Shown here piece after piece: positions 7,576-18,143 of a DNA stretch of 64,000 nucleotides; the stretch's first letter is position 1; each line of letters opens with the position of its first letter. The notes beneath the pieces are model-generated. The model was given only the letters and a program-made list of their open reading frames with translations, was not told the origin of the DNA and did not search any database. The stretch is taken from positions 4,092,001 to 4,156,000 of the forward strand of contig NZ_CP022412.2 of the NCBI RefSeq assembly GCF_002222615.2. Reading direction: 5' to 3'. This DNA is from Bacteroides caccae (GTDB lineage Bacteria; Bacteroidota; Bacteroidia; Bacteroidales; Bacteroidaceae). Both the position numbers and the translations under genes were made by a program.

Positions 7576-10347
7576 TTATCCTTTTCTCTTTAATAAATCT
7601 GTCGGGCTCTCCCCAAACAGTTCTTTATAACATTTGGCAAAATAAGAAGGGGAACTGAAACCGACTTCATAACCAATCTCCGACACTGTCATATCCGATG
7701 AAGCAAGCAGAGACGCGGCTTTCTTTAGACGGGCAATACGGAGTAATTCATTAGGAGAATAATTAGTCAAGGATTTTATCTTACGATAAAGCTGTACGCG
7801 GCTCAACCCCATATCTTTGCCCAAATCTTCTACGTTCAAACCGGAATCTCCCATCTTCTCATCAATCAAAGCTTTGAATTTCTCTACAAATTCCTTGTCC
7901 ATATCACAAACATCTTCTTTCGCCAATGCCTGTCCGTCACCAAAGAACTGTTTCAGACGGCGATGCGAATCTATCAGATTACGAACACGTGCCAACAGTA
8001 ATTGAGAACTGAAAGGTTTGGAGATATAAGAATCCGCACCACCGTCGTACCCTTGAATCCTCTGTTCATCTAAAGAACAGGCTGTTAATAAGATAACAGG
8101 AATATGGCATGTTTGCAGTTCGCTTTTCAGACGGCGGCAACATTCAACACCGTCAATACCGGGCATCATTACATCGGAGATAATCAAATCCGGGACATAT
8201 TTCATAGCTTTGCGGATACCTTCCGAACCATCTGCCGCTTCAATGACAGCATAGTCTGCATGAAGTAATCCATGAACATACAGACGAATATCCGCATTAT
8301 CATCAATGATAAGTACAGAAGGTTTGGAAGAATCATAGTTCTTCTCCAGTTCCTCTTCTTCAACGGGCACAGCGTTATTCAAGGGAGATACTTCGGAAGC
8401 AGAGGTTGCGGAAGAATCTTCCAAAGAAGACACTTCGCAGGTCCGTACCGGTAAATCGACAGTAAAAACAGTTCCTTGCTTTTCATCACTTTCCACTGAT
8501 ATAGTTCCACCGTGCAGTTCGACGAAAGCCTTTACTAAAGCCAATCCTATTCCCGAACCGGCATGATGCATATCTATTTTATAAAAACGATCAAAAATAT
8601 TACGAATATGTTCGGCAGAAATCATCGAACCAGTATTAGATACAGTAAAACGAATCCAACGGCTATCATCTTTTGTCAAGGTGGACAAACGGACGGCAAC
8701 TTTTCCATTTTCCGGCGTAAACTTAAAAGCGTTCGACAGAAGATTAAAATAAATCCGTTCCAACTTCTCCACATCGGCTTGTGTATGATAATTCGAATCC
8801 GGCATATTATCGAAAGAGAAATGGATATGCTTCTTACGGGCTGCCGCCTGGAAAGATTCATTCCACCCTTCAAAAGAAGAAAGGATATCTACCGAAACAG
8901 GAGTATATTCCATTTTTCCGTTCTCATATTTACGGAAGTCCAGAATCTGATTGACCAAGCGCAAGAGAATATTTACGTTACGCTGAATGAGCAACAACAT
9001 CCGGTGCTGGTCTCCGGTCAGCGTTCTGTCTGCCAATAATTGTTCCACAGGATCAGCAACCAAAGTCAGAGGGGTACGGAAATCATGAGAGATATTCGTA
9101 AAGAAAACCAGTTTGGCATGAGTCGCTTCTTCCAGTTGATGCGACAGTTGAATCAGTTGGTCACGCTGTTCCTCCAATTTATCCCGCTGTTCTTCGAGTT
9201 GCTTCTTCTGTTCTGATAATTCCCTATTCAACCGGTTCTTGGAACGGAGAGATTTATAAACGACAAGTAGCAATCCGGCCACCAATAACAGAATCAACAA
9301 ACTTCCATACATGATAACCTGCTGGGTAGCTACCCTTGAAAGATAACCACTGATACGTCCGTTCAGTGTTTCGATTTTTTGGTCGAGTTCTGAAATATGA
9401 GTAGTCTGAAGTTGCATGATATGCGCATTGGTACGGTCGACAACAGCCGTATTCATCACCGTTTCGCGAGGATAAGATTTCTTTTCGAGAATGTTCATTG
9501 CCAGTTGCAGTACTTTATCTCCATTGGTAGGATAAATGAAAGTCGCGTCCAATACACTATCGAGCACGAGTTCCAGACCATTTCCCTTACCAGGCAGGGC
9601 GTCAATGCCTACAAAAATCATTTCTTTTTCCCGTCCGGCTTTTTTGGCGGCCTGATAAGCTCCCGGAGCTATTCGGTCATTATGCGCATACACAGCATCA
9701 ATCTTCGAGTGACGTCGAAGCATACTGTCCATTTCTACTTCTGCCGGCCCACGCTCCCAAGCCGCATCTGCTTTATCAATCAGCTTTATCTCGGGAAAAT
9801 GACTGATAGCAGCCATAAATCCCTGATGACGTTCCATGGCGGGAGTCGAGCCACTTAACCCAGTCAGTTCAACGATATTACCTTTCCCTTTCAGGCGGGA
9901 AGCGATATAATTGCCTACCGCACGACCGATTTCATAATTATCCGCACCAATATAAGCAGTATATTTATCCGAAAGAATTTTCCGGTCGACCGTGATGACC
10001 GGAATTCCTTTCCGGTAAGCCTCCTCAACAATTGGAGTCATGGGGGCAGCCTCATTAGCTGAGATGATCAGCAAATCCACTCCCTTATCCATAAAGTAAT
10101 GAATATCTTCCGCCTGTCTGCGGTTATCATCACCGGCAGAACGTATCTCGACAGATACACCATCATAGAACATCGCTTCACGAAGTATCTCATCATTCAT
10201 CTTATGTCGCCACGAATCATCACTACATTGCGCCACACCGATACGAAAACGGGGAGTATCCTGCCGACACGCCGTTATCCCAATAAGGCAAAGCAGTATT
10301 GCCGTCCAACGAAAATATCTCATAGCACTGTGCTTTTCTTTCTTCAT
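7576..10347 (-). CDS. Hybrid two-component system (HTCS) regulator, fructan/fructose sensor type
   Basis: One-protein sensor kinase and transcription factor, 923 residues from the chosen ATG. A frame 24 codons longer is open, but 10347 has an AAGAGG sequence 5' of it and starts a normal signal peptide. In order: signal peptide, periplasmic LacI-like sugar-binding domain (about 30-290; PVITVDRKI, GNIVELTGLSG), one membrane helix (343-364), coiled coil, HisKA with ISHDFRTPLTL (about 416), HATPase with NAFKFTPENG and GIGLALVKAFVELHGG, receiver with phospho-acceptor in SDVMMPG (about 725), and a C-terminal AraC helix-turn-helix. The architecture matches BT1754 of B. thetaiotaomicron, which binds fructose. 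By position it should control the fructan genes to 25049; direct fructose binding is inferred. Confidence 0.93.
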   Translation of the reverse strand: MKKEKHSAMRYFRWTAILLCLIGITACRQDTPRFRIGVAQCSDDSWRHKMNDEILREAMFYDGVSVEIRSAGDDNRRQAEDIHYFMDKGVDLLIISANEAAPMTPIVEEAYRKGIPVITVDRKILSDKYTAYIGADNYEIGRAVGNYIASRLKGKGNIVELTGLSGSTPAMERHQGFMAAISHFPEIKLIDKADAAWERGPAEVEMDSMLRRHSKIDAVYAHNDRIAPGAYQAAKKAGREKEMIFVGIDALPGKGNGLELVLDSVLDATFIYPTNGDKVLQLAMNILEKKSYPRETVMNTAVVDRTNAHIMQLQTTHISELDQKIETLNGRISGYLSRVATQQVIMYGSLLILLLVAGLLLVVYKSLRSKNRLNRELSEQKKQLEEQRDKLEEQRDQLIQLSHQLEEATHAKLVFFTNISHDFRTPLTLVADPVEQLLADRTLTGDQHRMLLLIQRNVNILLRLVNQILDFRKYENGKMEYTPVSVDILSSFEGWNESFQAAARKKHIHFSFDNMPDSNYHTQADVEKLERIYFNLLSNAFKFTPENGKVAVRLSTLTKDDSRWIRFTVSNTGSMISAEHIRNIFDRFYKIDMHHAGSGIGLALVKAFVELHGGTISVESDEKQGTVFTVDLPVRTCEVSSLEDSSATSASEVSPLNNAVPVEEEELEKNYDSSKPSVLIIDDNADIRLYVHGLLHADYAVIEAADGSEGIRKAMKYVPDLIISDVMMPGIDGVECCRRLKSELQTCHIPVILLTACSLDEQRIQGYDGGADSYISKPFSSQLLLARVRNLIDSHRRLKQFFGDGQALAKEDVCDMDKEFVEKFKALIDEKMGDSGLNVEDLGKDMGLSRVQLYRKIKSLTNYSPNELLRIARLKKAASLLASSDMTVSEIGYEVGFSSPSYFAKCYKELFGESPTDLLKRKG

Positions 10348-10523
10348 CGTACCTCTTACCATACAAAATCCTATTCTATATCGGGATAAAGATAATGGTT
10401 TTCTTTCAAAAGAACACAAAGAACAGATTGAATAAGACGGAAAAAGTTCTCCATATCTGTTATATCCGTTAATCTCATTTTACCGTCAGTAGCCTGCTTT
10501 TTCAAAGCATACGTTATCAAAAC

Positions 10524-10563
10524 AGAACCTCTCAAAGCATAACATTTAACTTTGAGAGGTTCT
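10524..10563 (-). terminator. Hairpin downstream of fructokinase gene
   Basis: Perfect 14-bp arms AGAACCTCTCAAAG / CTTTGAGAGGTTCT with a 12-nt loop. It lies 48 bp beyond the fructokinase stop and within the region upstream of the HTCS gene. The T-run is weak (TGTTTTG on the minus strand), so it could instead be an attenuating or processing hairpin. Confidence 0.6.
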
Positions 10564-10610
10564 ACATAGATAACAGATACTGATTCAATCTGCCAATATG
10601 TAAAATAGGA

Positions 10611-11498
10611 TTATAATAGTCTGTCTTTCAACACCTGCGGCAGTTCCGGCATCGCCCCGCTCTGCGTACAAACGTAAGCAGAGACTTCCACAGCCAGTTT
10701 GTGTGCTTCGGGCACCGGCTTTCCATTCAATATGGAAGCACAGAAGGCAGCCGTAAAGGAATCGCCTGCACCTACCGTATCGGCCACGGGGACTTTCGGA
10801 GTCTCCTGGAAGGAAACAACCCCCGGAGTAAATACATAGCTGCCATTGATGCCGCAAGTCAGAATCAGCATTTTCAGGTTGTATTTAGCTAACAGAATCC
10901 AGCACTTATCCTGCAAGTCAATGCCCGGATAGCCGAACATACGACTGATAGTCACCAGCTCTTCATCATTTATCTTCAAGACATTACAACGTTGGAAAGA
11001 GTCACGCAACACTTCTTTGGTGTAGAAGTCCTGACGGAGATTGATGTCGAATATCTTTAATTGTCCATCTATCTCGGGCATTGTATCCAAGAAACGGTTG
11101 ATAGTGGCACGGCTTGCTTCGTTGCGCTGTGCCAGTGATCCGAAACAAACGGCACGTGTGTTCAGCGCCAAACGTTTCATTTCGTCCGTGAAAGGAATGT
11201 TATCCCAGGCGACACCTTCCTTAATTTCATAGCAAGGCACCCCTTCAGCGTCCAGTGTCACTTGTACTGTACCCGTAGGATAATCTACCCGTTCAATCTG
11301 AGTATTCAGTTTCTTTTCCTTGAATACCGACATGATCTCGTCACCCAGTTCGTCATTGCCCACTGCACTGACCACACGGCTGTCAAAGCCGAATTGTGAA
11401 ACATGATAAGCGAAGTTTGCCGGAGCACCGCCTATTTTCTTTCCTTCGGGCAACACGTCCCAAAGCGCTTCACCCATTCCTACTATTATATTATTCAT
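10611..11498 (-). CDS. Fructokinase, PfkB/ribokinase family
   Basis: Cytoplasmic sugar kinase of 295 residues that should phosphorylate fructose released from fructans. The N-terminal PfkB signature KIGGAPANFAYHVSQFG and the C-terminal ATP/anion-hole motif DTVGAGDSFTAAF, with catalytic Asp in GAGD, are both intact. The gene follows an MFS transporter gene by 35 bp in the fructan locus, in the same order as BT1758-BT1757. Context and motif together favour fructose over ribose or adenosine. Confidence 0.92.
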   Translation of the reverse strand: MNNIIVGMGEALWDVLPEGKKIGGAPANFAYHVSQFGFDSRVVSAVGNDELGDEIMSVFKEKKLNTQIERVDYPTGTVQVTLDAEGVPCYEIKEGVAWDNIPFTDEMKRLALNTRAVCFGSLAQRNEASRATINRFLDTMPEIDGQLKIFDINLRQDFYTKEVLRDSFQRCNVLKINDEELVTISRMFGYPGIDLQDKCWILLAKYNLKMLILTCGINGSYVFTPGVVSFQETPKVPVADTVGAGDSFTAAFCASILNGKPVPEAHKLAVEVSAYVCTQSGAMPELPQVLKDRLL

Positions 11499-11533
11499 GA
11501 TAAACAGAGTTTAATTGATTCTCAAATATAAAA

Positions 11534-12703
11534 TTATTTTCTGATACGGAACGTATAAAACAGCAAATAAAGTACACCGACAGTCATGACGGCAATTGCG
11601 CCGTTCTGCCCCATTGAAGTGTCCGAAGCCACTCCCATAGCCAGCGGGAACACCGTTCCGCCGAAAAGTCCCATAATCATCAGACCGGAAACTTCGTTTT
11701 TCTTACCCGGCAAATAAAGCAATGCCTGCGAGAAGATAACGGAGAACACATTCGAGTTGCCAAAACCTATCAAAGCGATACAAACATAAATGATTGCCTT
11801 TTCGTGGAAGATAAACAAGCCAATCATGGCTGCCAACATCATAATAACACTGACAGCGAAGAAAGACTTCGCGGACATCTTGCGCAATATGAAAGATCCG
11901 AGGAAACACCCTGCCGTACGGAAAATGAAATAAAGACTCGTTGCAAAAGCTGCGTCATCCAATCCCATTCCGATGCGCTCCATTAAAATCTTCGGGGCGG
12001 TAGTGTTTGTGCCCACGTCGATACCGACATGACACATGATACCGATAAAGCAAAGCAGGATAAACGGCTTGCCGAGCAAGGCAAGGCATTGTCCGAAAGT
12101 AGACGGTTTGCCTTCTTCCTTTTCTTCTTCAATCTGCGTGGCGTTGAGCAGAAGAATGGCGACAACGGCCACTATCATATAAACCGGGAAAAGAATCCGC
12201 CAACCCAAATCGAAAGACGGAATAGCTTGCGTCGCTCCCCACATGGCAATGTATGGTGCCAGGAAAGAAGCAATCGCCTTTACGAATTGTCCGAAAGTCA
12301 GGCTGCTCGCCAAGCGGTCACCACGCACGATATTGGAGAGCAACGGGTTCAGAGAAGTCTGCATCAACGCATTTCCGATTCCCAACAGAGAGAAGGAAAT
12401 CAACATCAACATATAACTGTCACCAAAAACCGGCAACAATAATGAAGCGAATGTCACGAGCAGACTGAGCAATACGGTTTTCTTCTGACCGATACGGCTC
12501 ATCAACATCCCTGTCGGTACGGAGAAAATCAGGAACCAAAAAAAGACGAGTGAAGGGAAAATGTTTGCTTGTGAGTCCGACAGGCCGAGGTCTGCCTTTA
12601 CATAATTGGAAGCAATGCCTACCAAGTCAACGAATCCCATGGCAAAGAAACATAGCATCACCGGGATCAGTTTGGAGAGAGAAGAGTTTTTACTGTTTTC
12701 CAT
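11534..12703 (-). CDS. MFS sugar transporter, probably fructose importer (FucP/GluP-like)
   Basis: Inner-membrane carrier of 389 residues with about 12 hydrophobic segments. It shows the MFS loop signature MLMSRIGQKKTVLLS between helices 2 and 3. It would bring the monosaccharides freed by periplasmic GH32 enzymes into the cell for the adjacent fructokinase. Only 35 bp separates the two genes, so they form one operon. The 340-bp region upstream contains a 22-bp-pitch palindrome array. Fructose specificity is inferred from context. Confidence 0.88.
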   Translation of the reverse strand: MENSKNSSLSKLIPVMLCFFAMGFVDLVGIASNYVKADLGLSDSQANIFPSLVFFWFLIFSVPTGMLMSRIGQKKTVLLSLLVTFASLLLPVFGDSYMLMLISFSLLGIGNALMQTSLNPLLSNIVRGDRLASSLTFGQFVKAIASFLAPYIAMWGATQAIPSFDLGWRILFPVYMIVAVVAILLLNATQIEEEKEEGKPSTFGQCLALLGKPFILLCFIGIMCHVGIDVGTNTTAPKILMERIGMGLDDAAFATSLYFIFRTAGCFLGSFILRKMSAKSFFAVSVIMMLAAMIGLFIFHEKAIIYVCIALIGFGNSNVFSVIFSQALLYLPGKKNEVSGLMIMGLFGGTVFPLAMGVASDTSMGQNGAIAVMTVGVLYLLFYTFRIRK

Positions 12704-13045
12704 TGTTATATCTATTATTTTATAAATTCTGTGTCCTTATGGCTTAACCGGTCCGCCCCTACGGGAATAAACCCGTTTACCGCTTATACAGTTGATGTTT
12801 CATACTGATATAATAGGATGAAAGCTACGGTAATGTTGATTCGCCACGGCCGTGACGAATTCTTTCCATGGCTGTGGAGAGATCTCTTCATGGCTGTGGA
12901 GAGAAGTTACCACGGCCGTGGTGAGGTATTAATACCGTAAGCCTGACAGAAGTATACCGTTGCCTTCAGTGTACTAATCCGTAGGGGTAGACATACTCTG
13001 CCGTAGGGAATCAGGAAAAGAGCGCATAGATTAAATGGCAGAAGC
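12704..13045. other. Intergenic region upstream of the MFS-fructokinase operon containing a palindrome array
   Basis: No gene is visible in these 342 bp. The region holds the palindrome array at 12844-12921, in-phase flanking ATACCG units at 12932 and 12954, and a 9-bp inverted repeat CCCCTACGG (12756-12764) / CCGTAGGGG (12979-12987) that brackets the array. I could not identify a consensus promoter for the MFS operon in it. Confidence 0.6.
12844..12921. repeat. Array of four 12-bp palindromes at exact 22-bp pitch (array A)
   Basis: Units start at 12844, 12866, 12888 and 12910: CCACGGCCGTGA, CCATGGCTGTGG, TCATGGCTGTGG and CCACGGCCGTGG. The three 10-bp spacers are not conserved, though the first contains GAATTC and the second is itself the palindrome AGAGATCTCT. 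The pitch is exactly 22 bp, about two helical turns. A second array of the same design lies at 43570-43647. The function is unknown. Confidence 0.9.
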
Positions 13046-14872
13046 TTATTGCTTCAACCGGTAGACGATAAACGAGTCTACCTTGTAGGCTCCGCCTTTG
13101 CTGTAAAAATCGATGTGATTGTAAGGTTCCGAAGGGAAGACCTGATTGGTCATTGCGAAACGCCCACCGTCACCAAATGCTTCCACGCTTGATTTATCTA
13201 CAAACAAATGAAGCTTCAGCTCATTCTTACCGCTTTCAACAGCTGTCCACGTCAGTGCCGGGAAATTCTCGTTGAAGCCGACATCACCACTTTTACGACG
13301 GTCCATAGAGAATCTATTCTCTTTCATATCATATTGCATATCCACTTCTTCGCCCTTATCATTGTAAAGACGGAAGCCGATAACGTCCGCATGCAGGTTC
13401 TTGATAGACAGTTCTATTTCGTAAGCGCCTTCGTTGACCGGAATCATTTCTTTTACCGTACGTGTTCCGTTCACTTTGAACGAACGTTTCTTTGAGATGT
13501 CACGCAGTTTCTGCAATTCGGGAGACGGGGCAGATTGGAGATAAGTCTCACCGCCGACGGTAAAGAGGCCCAAATCGCGGGGAACGGAGTTCGGACTGCG
13601 GTATTGGGAAGTCGGAACATCGTTGGCATATTGCCAGTTGCTCATCCATGCAATAGCGATACGGCGGTTGTCGGGAGCATCGCTCCAAGTCACGGTTGCA
13701 TAATGATCTTTTCCCCAGTCCATCCATTTGGTTTTGGAGGGAGATTCGTTTACAAATTCTTTTCCGTTGAAGGTTCCTACAAAATATTGAGTGGCACTTC
13801 CTCCGAACGGACCGCCGGGATTCAAATTACAAAGCAACACCCACTTCTTTTCATTCGTCCCTTCTACCGGAAGTTCAAACAAATCGGGACATTCCCATAC
13901 GCCACCATGTGCGCCCTGGCCTTCTCCGAAACTGCTTTCGTACGTCCAGTCTTTCAGATTGGGAGAAGAAAAAATCTGCATCTCCTGTCCTACTGCCAAT
14001 ATCATAATCCAGCGCCGGGTTTCTTTATGCCAAAAGACTTTCGGGTCGCGGAAGTCACGTGCATCGGATGTCAGCACGGGATTGTTCTCATAGCAGGTGA
14101 AAGTGCGTCCGTTGTCGGTACTGTAAGCAATGCTTTGTACTTGCCGGTCGCTGTTTTGCGTATAAATGGCGATGATAGCTCCCGCACCGAAACCGGCAGT
14201 GTTATCGGTATCGACAACAGCCGAACCGCTGAAGATAGTTCCCAATGCATCGGGCGCAATGGCTACGGGGAGATGTTGCCAGTTTACGAGGTCTTTGCTG
14301 ATAGCATGTCCCCAGCTCATATTTCCCCATTTGGAGCCGTAAGGGTTGTATTGGTAGAAAAGGTGGTATTCGCCATCCTTGTATACCATTCCATTGGGGT
14401 CGTTCATCCAACCGTAAAGAGGTGAGAAGTGATAGGTGGGACGGAACTTTTCGCGGTTGCCGGTATCGAAGGTGTCGGCCAACTTCATCTCCTTGCAGCA
14501 AACAGCAGAAAGTTTACCCCGTACAGGGTCGTTCGAGCCCAACTTAAACTTCAATAGTACGTTTTTGCCGGTATAGCCCGAAAGGTCCAGCGGAACGAAA
14601 TAGTCCACTCTGTTCACCGCCAGACGAACGTCCGCAGCCTTCACCTCTTTATTATTAACGATCATGCTGACACGCACATCAGGCATCACCTCCTCAACGG
14701 GGAGAAGCAAATATCGTTGGTTCGTGTTTATCTGTACCAGACAATGCCCTTCGCCCAGGTCCTTGATTATCAAGGAAGGTGCGTCGGCAACAGCGTCCGG
14801 AAATGAGAAAATCATCATAGCCAGCATTGCCAATAAGGTCCGTAACTGTTTAAACGAGAATAATACATTCAT
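13046..14872 (-). CDS. GH32 exo-fructanase (beta-fructosidase), catalytically complete
   Basis: Glycoside hydrolase family 32 enzyme of 608 residues, likely removing terminal fructose from inulin or levan oligosaccharides in the periplasm. An ordinary signal peptide ends near VADAPS with no lipobox Cys. An N-terminal beta domain (about 35-130, DUF4980-like) precedes the five-bladed propeller and C-terminal beta sandwich (about 470-600). All three catalytic motifs are present: WMNDPNG with nucleophile Asp158, FRDPKVFW, and WECPDL with acid/base Glu327. The upstream region carries a -7 box and a motif shared with two other locus promoters, so it is probably a separate HTCS-controlled unit. It corresponds by position to BT1759. 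Confidence 0.93.
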   Translation of the reverse strand: MNVLFSFKQLRTLLAMLAMMIFSFPDAVADAPSLIIKDLGEGHCLVQINTNQRYLLLPVEEVMPDVRVSMIVNNKEVKAADVRLAVNRVDYFVPLDLSGYTGKNVLLKFKLGSNDPVRGKLSAVCCKEMKLADTFDTGNREKFRPTYHFSPLYGWMNDPNGMVYKDGEYHLFYQYNPYGSKWGNMSWGHAISKDLVNWQHLPVAIAPDALGTIFSGSAVVDTDNTAGFGAGAIIAIYTQNSDRQVQSIAYSTDNGRTFTCYENNPVLTSDARDFRDPKVFWHKETRRWIMILAVGQEMQIFSSPNLKDWTYESSFGEGQGAHGGVWECPDLFELPVEGTNEKKWVLLCNLNPGGPFGGSATQYFVGTFNGKEFVNESPSKTKWMDWGKDHYATVTWSDAPDNRRIAIAWMSNWQYANDVPTSQYRSPNSVPRDLGLFTVGGETYLQSAPSPELQKLRDISKKRSFKVNGTRTVKEMIPVNEGAYEIELSIKNLHADVIGFRLYNDKGEEVDMQYDMKENRFSMDRRKSGDVGFNENFPALTWTAVESGKNELKLHLFVDKSSVEAFGDGGRFAMTNQVFPSEPYNHIDFYSKGGAYKVDSFIVYRLKQ

Positions 14873-14928
14873 ATCAATATGGTATTAGATTAATTATTAG
14901 TATTCATAGCCTTTCATTTGTCACAATG

Positions 14929-14980
14929 CAAAGATAGGCGTAACGGATAGCTACACCTATCACTTTTGTTTCAAAAGATA
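14929..14980 (-). promoter_or_regulatory. Promoter and candidate HTCS operator of the first GH32 gene
   Basis: Minus-strand -7 box TATCTTTG (14929-14936) with no good -33 element, as expected for an activator-dependent promoter. The shared motif TGTTTCAAAAG (plus-strand reading) lies at 14967-14977, 30 bp away, inside CTATCA-N2-TTTGTTTCAAA. The same geometry is seen upstream of susC and of the second GH32. Confidence 0.6.
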
Positions 14981-14997
14981 GAAAAAATGTTACCTGC

Positions 14998-16962
<1,965 letters not shown>

Positions 16963-16987
16963 TTAATAATGGTATATGATAGGGAGG

Positions 16988-18121
16988 TTATTCTACTATG
17001 CTCACCTTATCGGATGATACACAATTGGAGACTTCGGTTTGTGCGTTCACCAGAAATACCCGATAGCTCTCCAAGTTGTCAACAAAGCAATTCTTGAACA
17101 CGTTACCGGTTCCCTGTACGGCATTTACAGTCACAGCGCCGGCATAAGCCCATTCGCACGACAAGCTATTGGATGTAACCATATTATTGTTGCCCTTTAC
17201 GTTGATGATGCCAAAGTCGTCGCCGTGGTCGAGCAGCTGGTTCTGAACAGCTCCCGTAAGCCAGAAGATGTTCTTATTCACCGTATTGTCATTACCGTTC
17301 AACACCAGAATACCATTATAGTAGCTCTTGAAGTTGTTGCCCTCAATCACACAATTATTACAAGCGTCAAGTACCAGATTTTCACGTCCGTCGGGATAAA
17401 CCTGATTATTGATGAACGAAAGTTTGTTCACTTCCTGCACCTTGCAAGTAATCCCCGTAGGTTGAGCACCCAATTGGCAGTTCTTCACAACAATATTTTC
17501 ACCGCCAATCAACTCGATACTATTAGGGAGTTCGCATACCCAGCAATTGACTATCTGCATATTTTTTGCCTGTTCTATCTTAACACCGGTATGCAAATTT
17601 ATACCGATAATATTAGAAAGCATTCCATTATCGGTCGCGCCGGCAAAGTGTATGCCGATGTTCTTGGCTTCCGTGCCGCCTGACACCATCAGGTTCATAA
17701 TCTTTACGCCTTTCATGCCCGTCTCCACTTTTATGGCAGCCTCGGCATTACGCGCCACCAATTTACTTCCACCGCCAGGACCCAAGAGGTCATTTATTCC
17801 ATTCACGTCAATATTGCTGCGCATACCGGGATTCAATCCCTTGATCGTCACATTATGCTTATTGATTACAATGGGAGCGTCAAGTACAAAATCACCTTCG
17901 GGAATCACCAATACTCCCCCTTCGGCGGGCAACGAGGCTATTGCACTATTTATAGCTTTCGAACAGTCGGTCTTTCCATCGCCAACAGCTCCGAATGCAG
18001 TAACATCACCTTCGATGTCAGTATGGGTACCATAACACAACAGGTTATTGTCATCACTATCGCAAGCCGTGAACATACACAGGCAGAAGGCGCTCATCAA
18101 GTATCTTTTTATTTTCATCAT
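16988..18121 (-). CDS. GH91-like inulin fructotransferase-type surface lipoprotein
   Basis: A 377-residue lipoprotein, signal ending CMFTAC and followed by DSDDNN, a surface-export-type acidic motif. The start was set at 18121, where the signal peptide begins and 22 bp after the susD stop; the frame is open further upstream. The rest is a right-handed beta-helix. Several blocks resemble GH91 DFA-forming inulin fructotransferases: GVLVIPEGDFVLDAPIVI, QVYPDGRENLVLDACNNC, GIINVKGNNNMVTSN. GH91 enzymes cleave inulin by intramolecular fructosyl transfer to difructose anhydride; whether this protein does so, or hydrolyses or only binds, cannot be decided here. I could not place the catalytic acidic residues with certainty. 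Its paralogue follows directly. Confidence 0.8.
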   Translation of the reverse strand: MMKIKRYLMSAFCLCMFTACDSDDNNLLCYGTHTDIEGDVTAFGAVGDGKTDCSKAINSAIASLPAEGGVLVIPEGDFVLDAPIVINKHNVTIKGLNPGMRSNIDVNGINDLLGPGGGSKLVARNAEAAIKVETGMKGVKIMNLMVSGGTEAKNIGIHFAGATDNGMLSNIIGINLHTGVKIEQAKNMQIVNCWVCELPNSIELIGGENIVVKNCQLGAQPTGITCKVQEVNKLSFINNQVYPDGRENLVLDACNNCVIEGNNFKSYYNGILVLNGNDNTVNKNIFWLTGAVQNQLLDHGDDFGIINVKGNNNMVTSNSLSCEWAYAGAVTVNAVQGTGNVFKNCFVDNLESYRVFLVNAQTEVSNCVSSDKVSIVE

Positions 18122-18143
18122 ATCTATATTTAAGGAGTTTATA

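Noticed and set aside
10348..10419. 24-codon N-terminal extension of the HTCS gene
   Set aside because: The extension places charged residues before the signal peptide, whereas the ATG at 10347 has an AAGAGG upstream and starts a normal signal sequence.
12796..12804. TGTTTCATA upstream of the MFS-fructokinase operon as a fourth HTCS operator
   Set aside because: The position is similar (93 bp from the start codon), but the motif is incomplete and there is no -7-like TTTG at the 30-bp spacing shared by the other three sites.
12844..12921. CRISPR array
   Set aside because: Repeats are only 12 bp, spacers 10 bp, and there are no cas genes; the geometry does not fit CRISPR.
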